NCBI GenBank assembly: GCA_013416395.1
Contig: JACCEP010000003.1
Span: forward strand, 248,001 to 312,000
Length of the DNA: 64,000 bases
Direction of reading: 5' to 3'
Source: Alcaligenaceae bacterium
Lineage (GTDB): Bacteria > Pseudomonadota > Gammaproteobacteria > Burkholderiales > Burkholderiaceae_B
The notes under the pieces were generated by a model. It was not told the origin of the DNA, searched no databases, and saw only the letters and a program-made list of their open reading frames with translations. This document shows positions 52,680-61,362 of the stretch, one piece after another. Position 1 is the stretch's first letter; each line of letters starts with the position of its first letter. The translations under genes were made by a program, and so were the position numbers.

Positions 52680-55424
52680 TCATTGCCAGCCAAAGCGCCG
52701 AATGTAATAGCGCTTCATCAACGATGTCAGCACGACGTATCCGAGCACGATGCTAACAAGCCAGAAAAAATAGGGCCAGGGTAGCGCCTGCAGTTTAAAA
52801 TATTCTGCCATTGGCCCCATGGGTAGAAACACACCTATGGCCATGACGATCAGCGTCATGGCCATCAGGGGTGTCGAAGCGCGGCTTTCTATAAACGCGA
52901 CTTTTGGGGTACGGATAATATGTACGATTAATGTCTGCGTCAATAGGCCAACGACGAACCAGCCTGATTGAAACAGTGCCTGATGTTCGACGGTATGGGC
53001 GTTGAACACGTACCACATGACGGCAAACGTAACCAGATCAAAAATAGAGCTGAGTGGGCCGAAGAAAAGCATGAAACGACCAATACCATCAGGGTCCCAG
53101 GTTAATGGTTGGCTTACTTGCTCGGTATCCACGCTATCAAACGGGATGGCAATTTGTGAAATGTCGTACAGCATATTCTGCACCAGTAGCTGCAGCGGCA
53201 ACATGGGCAGAAAGGGTAGGGCAACGCTGGCAATCACTACCGAAAACACATTGCCAAAGTTGGAACTGGCCGTCATGCGGATGTACTTCAACATATTGTT
53301 GAATGTCTTGCGTCCTTCGATTACGCCTTCTTCCAGCACCATTAAGCTGCGCTCCAGAAGAATGATATCGGCAGCTTCCTTGGCAATATCGACAGCACTA
53401 TCAACCGAAATGCCAATGTCAGCGGCACGCAAGCCTGCAGCGTCGTTGATGCCGTCCCCCATGAAACCAACAACGTGGCCGTTGCCGCGAAGACTGCGTA
53501 CGATGCGTTCCTTGTTAAGCGGTGACAGTCTGGCAAAAATGGTGTTGCGTTCTACCGAGTCAGCCAGCGTTTCATCGTCCATGGCATCAATTTGCGTACC
53601 AAGAACCATCCCCCCGACAATCAGCCCAACCTGGCGGCACACTTCGGCAGCAACCAGTTCGTTATCACCCGTAAGTACCTTTACCGTCACACCATGAGCT
53701 GCCAGCGCCTCAAGCGCCGGCGCCGTAGACTCTTTGGGCGGATCAAGAAAGGCGATATAGCCCATTAGCGTCAGGCCCGATTCGTCGGCTTTTGAATACC
53801 TGAGCTGCTCCGGCGGGATCTCTTTCATCGCCACGGCCACCACGCGCAGCCCGCTTTCATTAAGCTGACGAAGCGCGATTTCTGAGCTTGCATGCCAGTT
53901 GGTGTCGAGCACATAGGTCTGGCCGTTGCAATACACGTGGGAGCACACATCAAACATTTCTTCGGCCGCGCCCTTGCAGATCAGCTCATGGTGGTCCTCA
54001 CGCTCTGACACAACGACCGACATTCGACGACGCTCAAAATCAAACGGGATCTCATCAATTTTGCGGTAGTTGCGCGCAATGTTCAGTTCGGTTTTTAATT
54101 CAACGTGTTCCAATACGGCGCGGTCGAGCAGGTTTTTAAGCCCGGTCTGGAAATGGCTGTTGAGATAGGCAAAACCCAGCACCTCGTCTGACTCTTGGCC
54201 GTCTACGTCTATATGACGGGCCAGAGCGATCTTGTCCTGCGTCAGCGTGCCGGTTTTGTCAGTACATAGTACGTCCATGGCACCAAAGGTCTGGATTGCA
54301 TCCAGCCGCTTGACGATCACTTGTTTGCGTGACAGCACCACTGCGCCGCGGGCCAGCGTTGATGTAACGATCATGGGCAGCATTTCGGGGGTTAGCCCGA
54401 CAGCCACCGACAGCGCAAACAGAAAGGCTTCGGGCCAGTTTCCCTTGGTAAAACCGTTGATAAACAGTACCAAAGGCACCATAACCAATGCGAAACGGAT
54501 CAGCAGCCAGCTGACTTTGTTTATGCCCAGCTGAAAGGCGTTGGCTTCTGCATCGGTCAGTGCCAGTGAAACCCGTGTGGCCAGGGTGCCAAAGTAGGTT
54601 TCATTACCGGTGGACAACACCACAGCTGTGGCGACACCTGAAATAACGTTGGTGCCCATGAACACCAGGTTGTTCATGGCGAGCGCCGAGTCAGATTCGG
54701 GGCCCGCCACAGAAAATTTTTCGACCGGCAGCGATTCACCCGTCATGGCCGATTGGCTCAAAAACAGGTCGGTGGCCGTCAAGATACGGCAATCTGCAGG
54801 GATCATATCGCCGGCGGACAGCACAACAATATCCCCAGGAACCAGTTGTTTAATGGGAATTTCAATGGGATCGTCGGCGCGATGTCGAGACTGCGCTTTG
54901 GGTGCGTCGTCGGTCGGGTCTACTGGCCTTTTGACACTGACCGTATTGCTGACCTGTTCTTTTAGCACCTGGGCAGCACGACTGGATCGCCGCTCCTGAA
55001 CAAACCGTATCAGTGTCGCCAGAAACACCATGCAGCAGATCACGATGGCAGCTTGTATATCGTGCGTAAGATACGACACAGCCGCAAGCAGAGTAAGCAG
55101 CAGGTTAAACGGATTTTTGTAGCTCAACCAGAGATGTTGCCACCATGGCACAGGGCGTTCGTGCTCGACCTCGTTGAGCCCGTATTTTTCACGCAATGCG
55201 TCGGCCTGGGGCTGCGTTAGCCCCTGGGGCGAAGTGCCCAACTGCTCCAGCAAGCCAGGCAGATCGCTACGCGCCTGCTCGACCAACCGGCGATTGAGCG
55301 TGCCGGAAAGCCGGACTGCACGCTTACTGCGTGACAGCGACTCGAGAATAACCTGGCGACGAAAAAGACTACGGCGGCGTCGTGATGCCAGGTATCGCTC
55401 AAAGTATTGGCTGAAAATGCTCAT
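52680..55424 (-). CDS. mgtA: Magnesium-importing P-type ATPase (type IIIB)
   Basis: This 914-residue membrane ATPase has the phosphorylation motif CTDKTGTLTQD (about residue 385), the actuator loop AMTGESLPVEK (about 220) and the hinge GDGINDAAGLRAADIG (about 660). The type IIIB pattern (long N-terminal cytosolic part, MTASSNFGNVFSV in the sixth span region) fits MgtA/MgtB. It imports magnesium from the periplasm at ATP cost. The 200-base leader toward arsB shows no obvious leader peptide or known magnesium sensor by eye. It is divergent from arsB. Confidence 0.9.
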   Translation of the reverse strand: MSIFSQYFERYLASRRRRSLFRRQVILESLSRSKRAVRLSGTLNRRLVEQARSDLPGLLEQLGTSPQGLTQPQADALREKYGLNEVEHERPVPWWQHLWLSYKNPFNLLLTLLAAVSYLTHDIQAAIVICCMVFLATLIRFVQERRSSRAAQVLKEQVSNTVSVKRPVDPTDDAPKAQSRHRADDPIEIPIKQLVPGDIVVLSAGDMIPADCRILTATDLFLSQSAMTGESLPVEKFSVAGPESDSALAMNNLVFMGTNVISGVATAVVLSTGNETYFGTLATRVSLALTDAEANAFQLGINKVSWLLIRFALVMVPLVLFINGFTKGNWPEAFLFALSVAVGLTPEMLPMIVTSTLARGAVVLSRKQVIVKRLDAIQTFGAMDVLCTDKTGTLTQDKIALARHIDVDGQESDEVLGFAYLNSHFQTGLKNLLDRAVLEHVELKTELNIARNYRKIDEIPFDFERRRMSVVVSEREDHHELICKGAAEEMFDVCSHVYCNGQTYVLDTNWHASSEIALRQLNESGLRVVAVAMKEIPPEQLRYSKADESGLTLMGYIAFLDPPKESTAPALEALAAHGVTVKVLTGDNELVAAEVCRQVGLIVGGMVLGTQIDAMDDETLADSVERNTIFARLSPLNKERIVRSLRGNGHVVGFMGDGINDAAGLRAADIGISVDSAVDIAKEAADIILLERSLMVLEEGVIEGRKTFNNMLKYIRMTASSNFGNVFSVVIASVALPFLPMLPLQLLVQNMLYDISQIAIPFDSVDTEQVSQPLTWDPDGIGRFMLFFGPLSSIFDLVTFAVMWYVFNAHTVEHQALFQSGWFVVGLLTQTLIVHIIRTPKVAFIESRASTPLMAMTLIVMAIGVFLPMGPMAEYFKLQALPWPYFFWLVSIVLGYVVLTSLMKRYYIRRFGWQ

Positions 55425-55623
55425 GGCGTCTTACCGATTGCAGAACATACATAACGGGCTGCACGCCGCTTGACCAAGAGGTGCAGCCCCTAGCTTACTC
55501 CTTACATAAGCGAATAAACCAGATCAAGCGCAGTACACTGCATGCGCTACTCTAAGGTACTCAATCAGGGCATCGTGTCATCTTCCAATTTGTTATCTCT
55601 AAATTAAACCAAGCTGCAACCCC

Positions 55624-56916
55624 ATGTTCTTAGCCTCCGCAATATTCATCCTGACCCTTATCTTCGTTATCTGGCAGCCGAAAGGATTGGGCATAGGCTG
55701 GAGTGCCAGCACAGGTGCCATACTGGCGCTCGTTACGGGTGTTGTTCACCTTGCCGATATCGCAGTGGTGTGGGGCATAGTCTGGAACGCAACAGCAACC
55801 TTTATCGCCATTATCATCATCAGTCTTGTTCTTGATGAAGCGGGCTTTTTTAAGTGGGCCGCACTTCATGTAGCGCGCTGGGGCAGAGGTAGCGGCCGAG
55901 CATTATTCGTGTTGCTGATCCTGCTGGGTGCCGCCGTTTCTGCATTTTTCGCCAATGATGGGGCGGCGCTGATTCTTACGCCTATTGTCATGGCTATGCT
56001 TCTTGCCCTCGGGTTTGGCCCCGCCGCCACGCTCGCATTCGTAATGGCTGCCGGCTTTATTGCCGACACGGGCAGTTTGCCTCTGGTTGTGTCCAACCTT
56101 GTAAATATCGTCTCGGTTGACTTCTTTAATATTGGCTTTAACCGTTACGCCGCCGTCATGGTGCCGGTAAACATAATCTCGGTGGTGGCCACCTTAGTCG
56201 TTTTACTGATCTATTTTCGAAAAAACATCCCACAACGTTACGAACCCGCTCTGGCTGGCGATCCCGCTACGGCCATACGCGATCCCCGAACGTTCAAGGC
56301 GGGGTGGGGCGTGCTGGCGTTGCTGCTGGTGGGGTTCTTTGCGCTTGAACCCCTTGGCGTTCCTATCAGTGCGGTGGCCGCCGCCGGCGCAGTCGTATTG
56401 CTCTTGGTGGCTGGACGCGGGCAGGTCATCAGCACGCGCAAGGTCGTGCACGAGGCACCATGGCAAATCGTGCTTTTTTCACTCGGCATGTATCTGGTGG
56501 TGTACGGCCTGCGCAACGCCGGGCTCACCGCCTATCTTGCCAACGTGCTGAATATAGTTTCAGACCAGGGGATTTGGGTCGCCACATTGGCCACCGGCTT
56601 GATTGCCGCTGCACTGTCGTCCATTATGAACAACATGCCTGCCGTTCTGGTCGGCGCATTGTCCATTGATGCCAGCCAGGCCAGTGGCGTAATCAAAGAA
56701 GCCATGATTTATGCAAACATCATCGGCAGCGATCTTGGCCCAAAATTTACGCCCATTGGCAGTCTGGCCACCCTGCTGTGGCTGCATGTGCTGCAAAAGA
56801 AGGGCACAACGATTTCCTGGGGCTATTACTGCAAAGTCGGCATAGTGTTGACCCTGCCAGTACTTGTGGCGACCCTGGCGGCACTGGCATTCTGGCTGAA
56901 CCGTATGCCGGTTTGA
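55624..56916 (+). CDS. arsB: Arsenite/antimonite efflux permease
   Basis: This 430-residue inner-membrane protein of the ArsB family has about twelve hydrophobic spans. Family segments are visible: [18 protein letters not shown] (about 98-115), [19 protein letters not shown] (about 143-161) and a late [20 protein letters not shown] (about 360). It exports arsenite, alone or with an ArsA ATPase. No arsR, arsC or arsA gene is next to it, so regulation is uncertain. The length is that of E. coli ArsB. The ribosome binding site before the ATG is weak. Confidence 0.88.
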   Translation: MFLASAIFILTLIFVIWQPKGLGIGWSASTGAILALVTGVVHLADIAVVWGIVWNATATFIAIIIISLVLDEAGFFKWAALHVARWGRGSGRALFVLLILLGAAVSAFFANDGAALILTPIVMAMLLALGFGPAATLAFVMAAGFIADTGSLPLVVSNLVNIVSVDFFNIGFNRYAAVMVPVNIISVVATLVVLLIYFRKNIPQRYEPALAGDPATAIRDPRTFKAGWGVLALLLVGFFALEPLGVPISAVAAAGAVVLLLVAGRGQVISTRKVVHEAPWQIVLFSLGMYLVVYGLRNAGLTAYLANVLNIVSDQGIWVATLATGLIAAALSSIMNNMPAVLVGALSIDASQASGVIKEAMIYANIIGSDLGPKFTPIGSLATLLWLHVLQKKGTTISWGYYCKVGIVLTLPVLVATLAALAFWLNRMPV

Positions 56917-57021
56917 GAGGGCGCTGCGATCCAGACTGGGTACGCTAAATGCTGTTTTTAATATGCATTATCGAACTGGCACGTCTAGCCGTCATTTGAT
57001 TATCTTATGGCTTAAGTTGTC

Positions 57022-58296
57022 ATGTTCTCGATCGGATTCCGACTCAAAGGTTTCAAACACGCTACGTCCATGAAAACCAACAGATCGCCTGACGAGCAAC
57101 ACTCTGCAACGACCAGCCGCATCGCCATGCGTTTCGTCTTGCTGATTGGCGTATTGAGCTTTTTCGCCGATTTTACGCATGAAGGGTCGCGCAGTATTTT
57201 GGGGCCATTTCTGGCTTCCATGCAGGCAAGTGCGTTTGTTGTCGGCGTGGTTACTGGCTTCGGTGAACTAGCAGGGTACGCCCTGCGTTATGTTTCTGGT
57301 CGCTTTGCCGATGTCACGGGTCGATTCTGGCCAACGGCAATAACGGGCTATGTGGTGCAGATGGCAGCTGTTCCGGCGCTGGCATTTACCCATACTTGGC
57401 AAAGCGCGGCTGTGTTCATCATCCTGGAAAGAGTAGGTCGTGCGATCCGCAATCCGCCCAGAGACGTCATGCTGTCGCATGCAGCCAAGCATATCGGTGG
57501 CTATGGCTGGACGTTCGGCATACACGAGGCCTGCGATCAGTTTGGTGCCATGTTCGGGCCTTTGGCAATGGCCGCTGTATTGTCCTATCACGGCACGTAT
57601 CAGTTGGCCTTTGCCGTACTGCTGATACCCGCCCTACTCAATCTTCTTTTTGTGTTTGTTGCGTACCGTCTATACCCTAAACCGCAAGAACTGGATGAGG
57701 ACATAACGCAGACAAGTACCAACCCTAAGCGTTTTTCAACTACGTTTTGGGTCTATCTGGCTGGTGCTTGCCTGGTGGCGGCTGGCTTTGCCGACTACCC
57801 GTTGCTGGCTTATCACTTTGCTCATACCGATGCCATGCCAGCCCCGTGGATTGCCGTGTTTTACTCGGTAGCCATGGCCGTCAGCGGTGCCTCGTCGCTG
57901 CTTTTTGGACGCCTGTTTGATCGCTATGGCTTTCGTGTGCTCATTGGCCTAACGCTGCTGGCCAGCCTGTTTGCACCACTGGTGTTTTTGGGTGGGGTTA
58001 AAACAGCGTTGCTCGGCGCGGCCATCTGGGGCATGGGCATGGGCGTGCATGAATCTATTATCCCCGCTGCCGTCACCCCCATGGTGCCCAGCCAACACCG
58101 TGCCACAGCTTTCGGGCTGTTTAGCGCTGGCTACGGCATATTCTGGTTTCTGGGTAGTGCAACCATTGGTTTTGTCTATGACAACTCAGTGGCCTGGACC
58201 ATTGTGTTTTGTGTTGTTACCCAGCTACTGGCCATTCCATTGTTCGCATGGGTGGGGAAGCGCCAACCGTGTAACACCCCCCCTGACGGAGCTTAA
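57022..58296 (+). CDS. Major facilitator superfamily transporter
   Basis: This MFS protein of about 424 residues has twelve predicted spans. The MFS loop 2-3 motif is degenerate: GRFADVTGRFWP (about 92-103). A second-half equivalent GRLFDRYGFRVLIG lies near 295. An RIAMRFVLLIGVLSFF start at about residue 34 marks the first span. An ATG at 57070 (MKTNRSPD) is an alternative start with no better ribosome binding site. It follows arsB by 105 bases and could be co-transcribed; a role in metalloid efflux is speculative. Confidence 0.82.
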   Translation: MFSIGFRLKGFKHATSMKTNRSPDEQHSATTSRIAMRFVLLIGVLSFFADFTHEGSRSILGPFLASMQASAFVVGVVTGFGELAGYALRYVSGRFADVTGRFWPTAITGYVVQMAAVPALAFTHTWQSAAVFIILERVGRAIRNPPRDVMLSHAAKHIGGYGWTFGIHEACDQFGAMFGPLAMAAVLSYHGTYQLAFAVLLIPALLNLLFVFVAYRLYPKPQELDEDITQTSTNPKRFSTTFWVYLAGACLVAAGFADYPLLAYHFAHTDAMPAPWIAVFYSVAMAVSGASSLLFGRLFDRYGFRVLIGLTLLASLFAPLVFLGGVKTALLGAAIWGMGMGVHESIIPAAVTPMVPSQHRATAFGLFSAGYGIFWFLGSATIGFVYDNSVAWTIVFCVVTQLLAIPLFAWVGKRQPCNTPPDGA

Positions 58297-58337
58297 TCCC
58301 GCTCTGAACAAACCACACAACCACGGGGTGACACCGA

Positions 58338-58967
58338 CTAAATGGGCGTAAGGTTTTCTAAATGCGCAGTATCGTTAATGCATTCTACGGTGATCTTGCC
58401 CTCATGAATATCAATCTGGTTAATGCAGCAAGGGCTTTGCGCTACGCGCCAGTAGGCAGAAAGCGGTTGATCCAAAAGCTGGAGCAGAAGGGCGCGGTTT
58501 ACGCTGTCATGTCCGATGAGCAGGACGACGTCGGATTTATTCGGGTGGCGTTTCAACACCTCGCGCAAACCATCAGCCGTGCGCGCCACAAGATCCTGTA
58601 ATGACTCGCCCTCAGGAAAACGCAGCAGGTGTGGTGTGTTGTACCAACAGTTATACAGTTGTGGCCATTGTTTGCTGACGTCTACATGGGTTATGCCTTG
58701 CCATTGGCCATAATCAAGATCATGCAAGCCGCTGAGCACTTCGGATGAAAGACCCAGAGCCTGTGCAATGGGTGCGCCAGTAGCGATGCATCGGGCCATA
58801 GGGCTGGTATACAGTGCTACAGGCGCAAAGCGTGCGGCTACACGTTTGGCCAGTGCCTGGGCCTGACGCTCTCCCAGAGGGCTTAACGGCAGTTCGGCAC
58901 GCCCACGAAATCGCTCAGGATGTATTCCTTCAACATGGCCGTGGCGCATCAAAACAAGTGTGGTCAT
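58338..58967 (-). CDS. Histidine phosphatase family protein (phosphoglycerate-mutase-like)
   Basis: This 209-residue branch-1 histidine phosphatase has the phospho-histidine motif LMRHGHVEG at residues 6-14 and the second catalytic His in LLIGHDSVNRALL (about 150). The sequence between (FRGRAELPLSPLGERQA and LYTSPMARCIATG) is as in CobC/GpmB-like phosphatases. It is convergent with the MFS gene and 69 bases from the DUF190 gene. The substrate is not assigned. Confidence 0.88.
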   Translation of the reverse strand: MTTLVLMRHGHVEGIHPERFRGRAELPLSPLGERQAQALAKRVAARFAPVALYTSPMARCIATGAPIAQALGLSSEVLSGLHDLDYGQWQGITHVDVSKQWPQLYNCWYNTPHLLRFPEGESLQDLVARTADGLREVLKRHPNKSDVVLLIGHDSVNRALLLQLLDQPLSAYWRVAQSPCCINQIDIHEGKITVECINDTAHLENLTPI

Positions 58968-59035
58968 TGCTCTTTTCCTCGTATAAAACCAGTGAATGTT
59001 CTGTACAACACCTATTTCTATTGCCAGCCAAACAA

Positions 59036-59359
59036 TTAATCAGCATCGCCTATAACACCGAACTCCACGGGCGATTTGGCGTAAAACAAGTGAAGATCGG
59101 CTTCGGCACGCAATCGCGCCATAAGATCATCGCACTCGGCATTGGTCACGACTACCGTAATCTCAATCGGCTGGTCTGCCAAGTCAAAAAACCTGGCGGA
59201 ATGAAGCTTATGGTGGCTGCCCAACCCCTCTTGCGCGGCTGTCATGGTGGCGCCCCGAATGCCCATCGTCCGTAAAAGCTCCATTAGCCATTGATGGAGT
59301 GGGTGATGGCCGTGATGGCGGTCTTGTTGGGTAAAAAACGTGACTTGATAGCCTGTCAT
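59036..59359 (-). CDS. DUF190 protein
   Basis: This 107-residue soluble protein of the DUF190 family is commonly encoded beside crcB. A PII-like alpha/beta fold is suggested by the alternating pattern (VTFFTQQDRHHGHHPLHQWL, then MGIRGATMTAAQEGLG, then PIEITVVVTNAE). AAGGAG lies 8 bases before the ATG at 59359, and the gap to crcB is 16 bases, so the two form one transcript under a fluoride riboswitch. Function is unknown; a regulator or accessory of the channel is possible. Confidence 0.88.
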   Translation of the reverse strand: MTGYQVTFFTQQDRHHGHHPLHQWLMELLRTMGIRGATMTAAQEGLGSHHKLHSARFFDLADQPIEITVVVTNAECDDLMARLRAEADLHLFYAKSPVEFGVIGDAD

Positions 59360-59375
59360 GATGTTGGCTCCTTGG

Positions 59376-59759
59376 TTAACGACTGAATAACGCCTGCACA
59401 ATGGTAATGCCGAGAATAGTCAGTGCAATGGAGCCCATGACATGCAGGCTTATTCCAATTGCTGCACTTGCCAACTCACGGTTCAAGATCATGGCGCTCA
59501 TTTCTAACGAAAATGTAGAGAAGGTTGTCAGCCCACCCATAAACCCAGTAATTACAGCAAACCTAAACTCAGGAGCAAGCCCACTGTGTCGGGTGAGTAA
59601 TTCACTTGCCACACCAATTAACAGACCGCCTATCAGGTTCGCCGCCAATGTGCCTAGCGGTAGCGTCGGCCAAATGGAGTTTAAGCCCATGCCCAATACC
59701 CATCGCAATAAAGCTCCCAATGAAGCCCCAACGGAAATTGCAAGGATTGCGCTTAGCAT
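59376..59759 (-). CDS. crcB: Fluoride channel (Fluc/CrcB)
   Basis: This 127-residue four-span membrane protein has the CrcB signature NLIGGLLIG (about residue 40) and GGLTTFSTFS (about 73-82), which line the fluoride pore and the central Na+ site. The family forms antiparallel dimers that let fluoride leave the cell. The 5' leader on the same strand contains a fluoride riboswitch about 170 bases upstream. DUF190 follows in the same transcript. Confidence 0.95.
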   Translation of the reverse strand: MLSAILAISVGASLGALLRWVLGMGLNSIWPTLPLGTLAANLIGGLLIGVASELLTRHSGLAPEFRFAVITGFMGGLTTFSTFSLEMSAMILNRELASAAIGISLHVMGSIALTILGITIVQALFSR

Positions 59760-59906
59760 GGCGATAGCTCTGCAGTTGCGCTTATAGACATGCCGTCTGG
59801 GCGAAAAGACCAGAGCAGAGGAAGAAAGGGGGGAAGATGCACGTTAATCATGGGGGCGGATGGTTATTTGGGAATAACCCTGGACCACAAGTAGCGCTGA
59901 CATACT

Positions 59907-59990
59907 GCCTACAACCCTTGTGCCAGGGGTCTGTAGGCATCATTAATTGACGTTTGCCAATGGTTAAAGGAGGAATGCCATCTCCGTGTT
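59907..59990 (-). ncRNA. Fluoride riboswitch (crcB motif) upstream of crcB
   Basis: On the minus strand the aptamer reads GGAGATGGCATTCCTCC, then TTTAACC, a small ATTG/CAAT stem and AATGATGCCTACAG. This matches the fluoride aptamer: the GGNG/CNCC helix, GATGG, and the 3' ATGA...CC helix partner. Directly after it, GCCTACA (59932-59938) can pair with TGTAGGC (59907-59913), with ACCC/GGGT inside. That hairpin and the 3' side of the aptamer exclude each other, as in the described Bacillus example. There is no T tract, so the platform may not be a simple terminator. A promoter lies 6 bases upstream. Confidence 0.93.
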
Positions 59991-59991
59991 C

Positions 59992-60020
59992 AGTGTAACA
60001 AGCGCACAAAGGCCTCGCAA
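59992..60020 (-). promoter_or_regulatory. Promoter of the crcB riboswitch transcript
   Basis: On the minus strand TTGCGA (60015-60020) and TACACT (59992-59997) are 17 bases apart. Transcription would begin just before or at the aptamer. The same hexamer pair (TTGCCA, TACACT) drives the opposite riboswitch. Confidence 0.65.
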
Positions 60021-60164
60021 CCGTTTCACGTATATTCAGCCGTGCAACGCGGCAGTATCCGCAACTCAGTGATGCAGCACAAACCACTTCGATAGATCGC
60101 CCACATCGCCAAGTGGGACATTTTTGTTTAGCTTTTTTCGTGTCTCTAGGTTCTGTGCCGGGTA

Positions 60165-60192
60165 TTGCCAAAAACACCCATAGGCGTACACT
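60165..60192 (+). promoter_or_regulatory. Promoter of the hyf-like riboswitch transcript
   Basis: TTGCCA (60165-60170) and TACACT (60187-60192), 16 bases apart, place the start point at about 60198, at the first bases of the aptamer. The -10 is identical to that of the divergent crcB promoter. Confidence 0.65.
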
Positions 60193-60197
60193 ACTTA

Positions 60198-60282
60198 CAA
60201 GGAGATGGCATTCTTCCTTTAACTGCCTCTATCGGCTGATGATGCCTACCAAACAATTCCTGTATTGCAGGAAAGAGTTGGT
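60198..60282 (+). ncRNA. Fluoride riboswitch upstream of the hyf-like operon
   Basis: The aptamer reads GGAGATGGCATTCTTCC, then TTTAAC, a short GCC/GGC stem and TGATGATGCCTACC (to 60250). It is nearly identical in core to the crcB-side copy, but the P3 stem differs, so it is not a simple recent duplicate. Just downstream ACCAAAC (60248-60254) can pair with GTTGGT (60277-60282), around a perfect TTCCTG/CAGGAA hairpin. That structure overlaps the aptamer's 3' end and lies next to the start of a 37-codon frame. A protein complex operon follows, not a fluoride exporter. Confidence 0.92.
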
Positions 60283-60289
60283 GGTGCCA

Positions 60290-60403
60290 ATGACAAAAAA
60301 GACAATAACTCCTCCTTTGGCCACTTGCCGTAGCACTCGCTACTTTCGGGCTGCGGTACACATGGCGGCGCTGCGTGTTCTACCGTTGCGCAGCGAGCGC
60401 TAA
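60290..60403 (+). CDS. Possible 37-codon leader reading frame ahead of hyfC
   Basis: An ATG at 60290 opens a 37-residue basic peptide (MTKKTITPPLATCRSTR...) that ends 12 bases before the hyfC start. Its stop overlaps the hyfC ribosome binding site (TAAGGAG). A possible Shine-Dalgarno, TTGGTGG, lies in the 3' arm of the riboswitch hairpin, so its translation could be controlled by fluoride and passed on to hyfC by coupling. No family was recognised, and it may be non-functional. Confidence 0.3.
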   Translation: MTKKTITPPLATCRSTRYFRAAVHMAALRVLPLRSER

Positions 60404-60415
60404 GGAGCGAGCCTA

Positions 60416-61357
60416 ATGCGCGACATCCTGCTCCAAATTGCCCAGGTTGCCACGGTTCTCCTTCTATCTCCATTGTTGCAAGGCATTATTGTGCAATGGG
60501 ACGAACGTGTACAACGTGCTCAAGGTCCGGGCATTTTTCAGCCATATCGCGATTTATGGAAGCTTTTTCATAAGCAACAAGTCGTGCCCGAGACAGCCAG
60601 TGTTATTTACTGGTTGGCGCCCATCGTCGCGTTTACCTGCATGCTGACGGTGCCTATTCTTATTCCGGTGTTAACCAATTACCCGTTGCCGGCTTCAGAC
60701 ATGGGCGATATTTTGGGTGGTGGCCTGATCCTCACGTTGGGCGCCTTCATGATCACCTTGGCAGGATTGGATTCAGGCAGTGCCTATGGGGGCATAGGTG
60801 CTTCGCGATCAGCCATGCTGGTTATTCTGGCAGAACCTGCACTTATTCTGGTATTTGTCGGCATTACGCTGCTGGCCAAATCCATGTTGCCTTTTGTGGT
60901 CAATCATTTACTTGTCCAACAGCCCGAGGTGTATTGGAGCCCGGCTCATCTGTTTCTGGTCGCGGCTTTCTTTATTCTTCTGCTGGTCGAGACAGACAGA
61001 CTGCCTATTCATTCCAGTACGCACATTGAAGTTTATATGATCGAGGAGGCACGCATTCTGGAGTATTCGGGCCCGCTGCTCGCCTTGCTGAAATGGGCCT
61101 CCATGATGAAGCAGGTCATTTTCTATATCTTGTTCTGCAATGTTCTGGTGCTGCCATGGGGGCTTTCCTATCGTGGCCAGGTTCTGGGTGTTCTGGGTGC
61201 ACTGCTTGCTCTCTTGCTGAAATTTATGGTTGTTGCGCTTGCTGTGGTGTTTGTGGAAACCGCACAGGCGCGCTTGCGCTATTACCGTTATCAAGAACCC
61301 CTGGCTGCCTCGTTTCTTTTGGCGGTCCTGGCCATTGTCGCTAACCAATTAAGGTAA
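60416..61357 (+). CDS. hyfC: Hydrogenase-4/formate-hydrogenlyase-type membrane subunit (NuoH-like)
   Basis: This 313-residue membrane protein of the HyfC/HycD/NuoH family has about eight spans. Visible are GIFQPYRDLWKLFHKQ (residues 40-55) and, after the fifth span, LLVETDRLPIHSSTHIE, the NuoH-like acidic loop that contacts the soluble arm. It anchors the catalytic part to the membrane in complex-I-related machines. AAGGAG precedes the ATG. It is the first complex gene of the operon and is followed after 5 bases by hyfE. A fluoride riboswitch lies in its leader. Confidence 0.9.
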   Translation: MRDILLQIAQVATVLLLSPLLQGIIVQWDERVQRAQGPGIFQPYRDLWKLFHKQQVVPETASVIYWLAPIVAFTCMLTVPILIPVLTNYPLPASDMGDILGGGLILTLGAFMITLAGLDSGSAYGGIGASRSAMLVILAEPALILVFVGITLLAKSMLPFVVNHLLVQQPEVYWSPAHLFLVAAFFILLLVETDRLPIHSSTHIEVYMIEEARILEYSGPLLALLKWASMMKQVIFYILFCNVLVLPWGLSYRGQVLGVLGALLALLLKFMVVALAVVFVETAQARLRYYRYQEPLAASFLLAVLAIVANQLR

Positions 61358-61362
61358 GCATT

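Noticed and set aside
55425-55623. Magnesium-sensing leader or ArsR operator in the mgtA-arsB gap
   Set aside because: No proline-rich leader peptide, known Mg riboswitch pattern or ArsR-type dyad could be recognised by eye.
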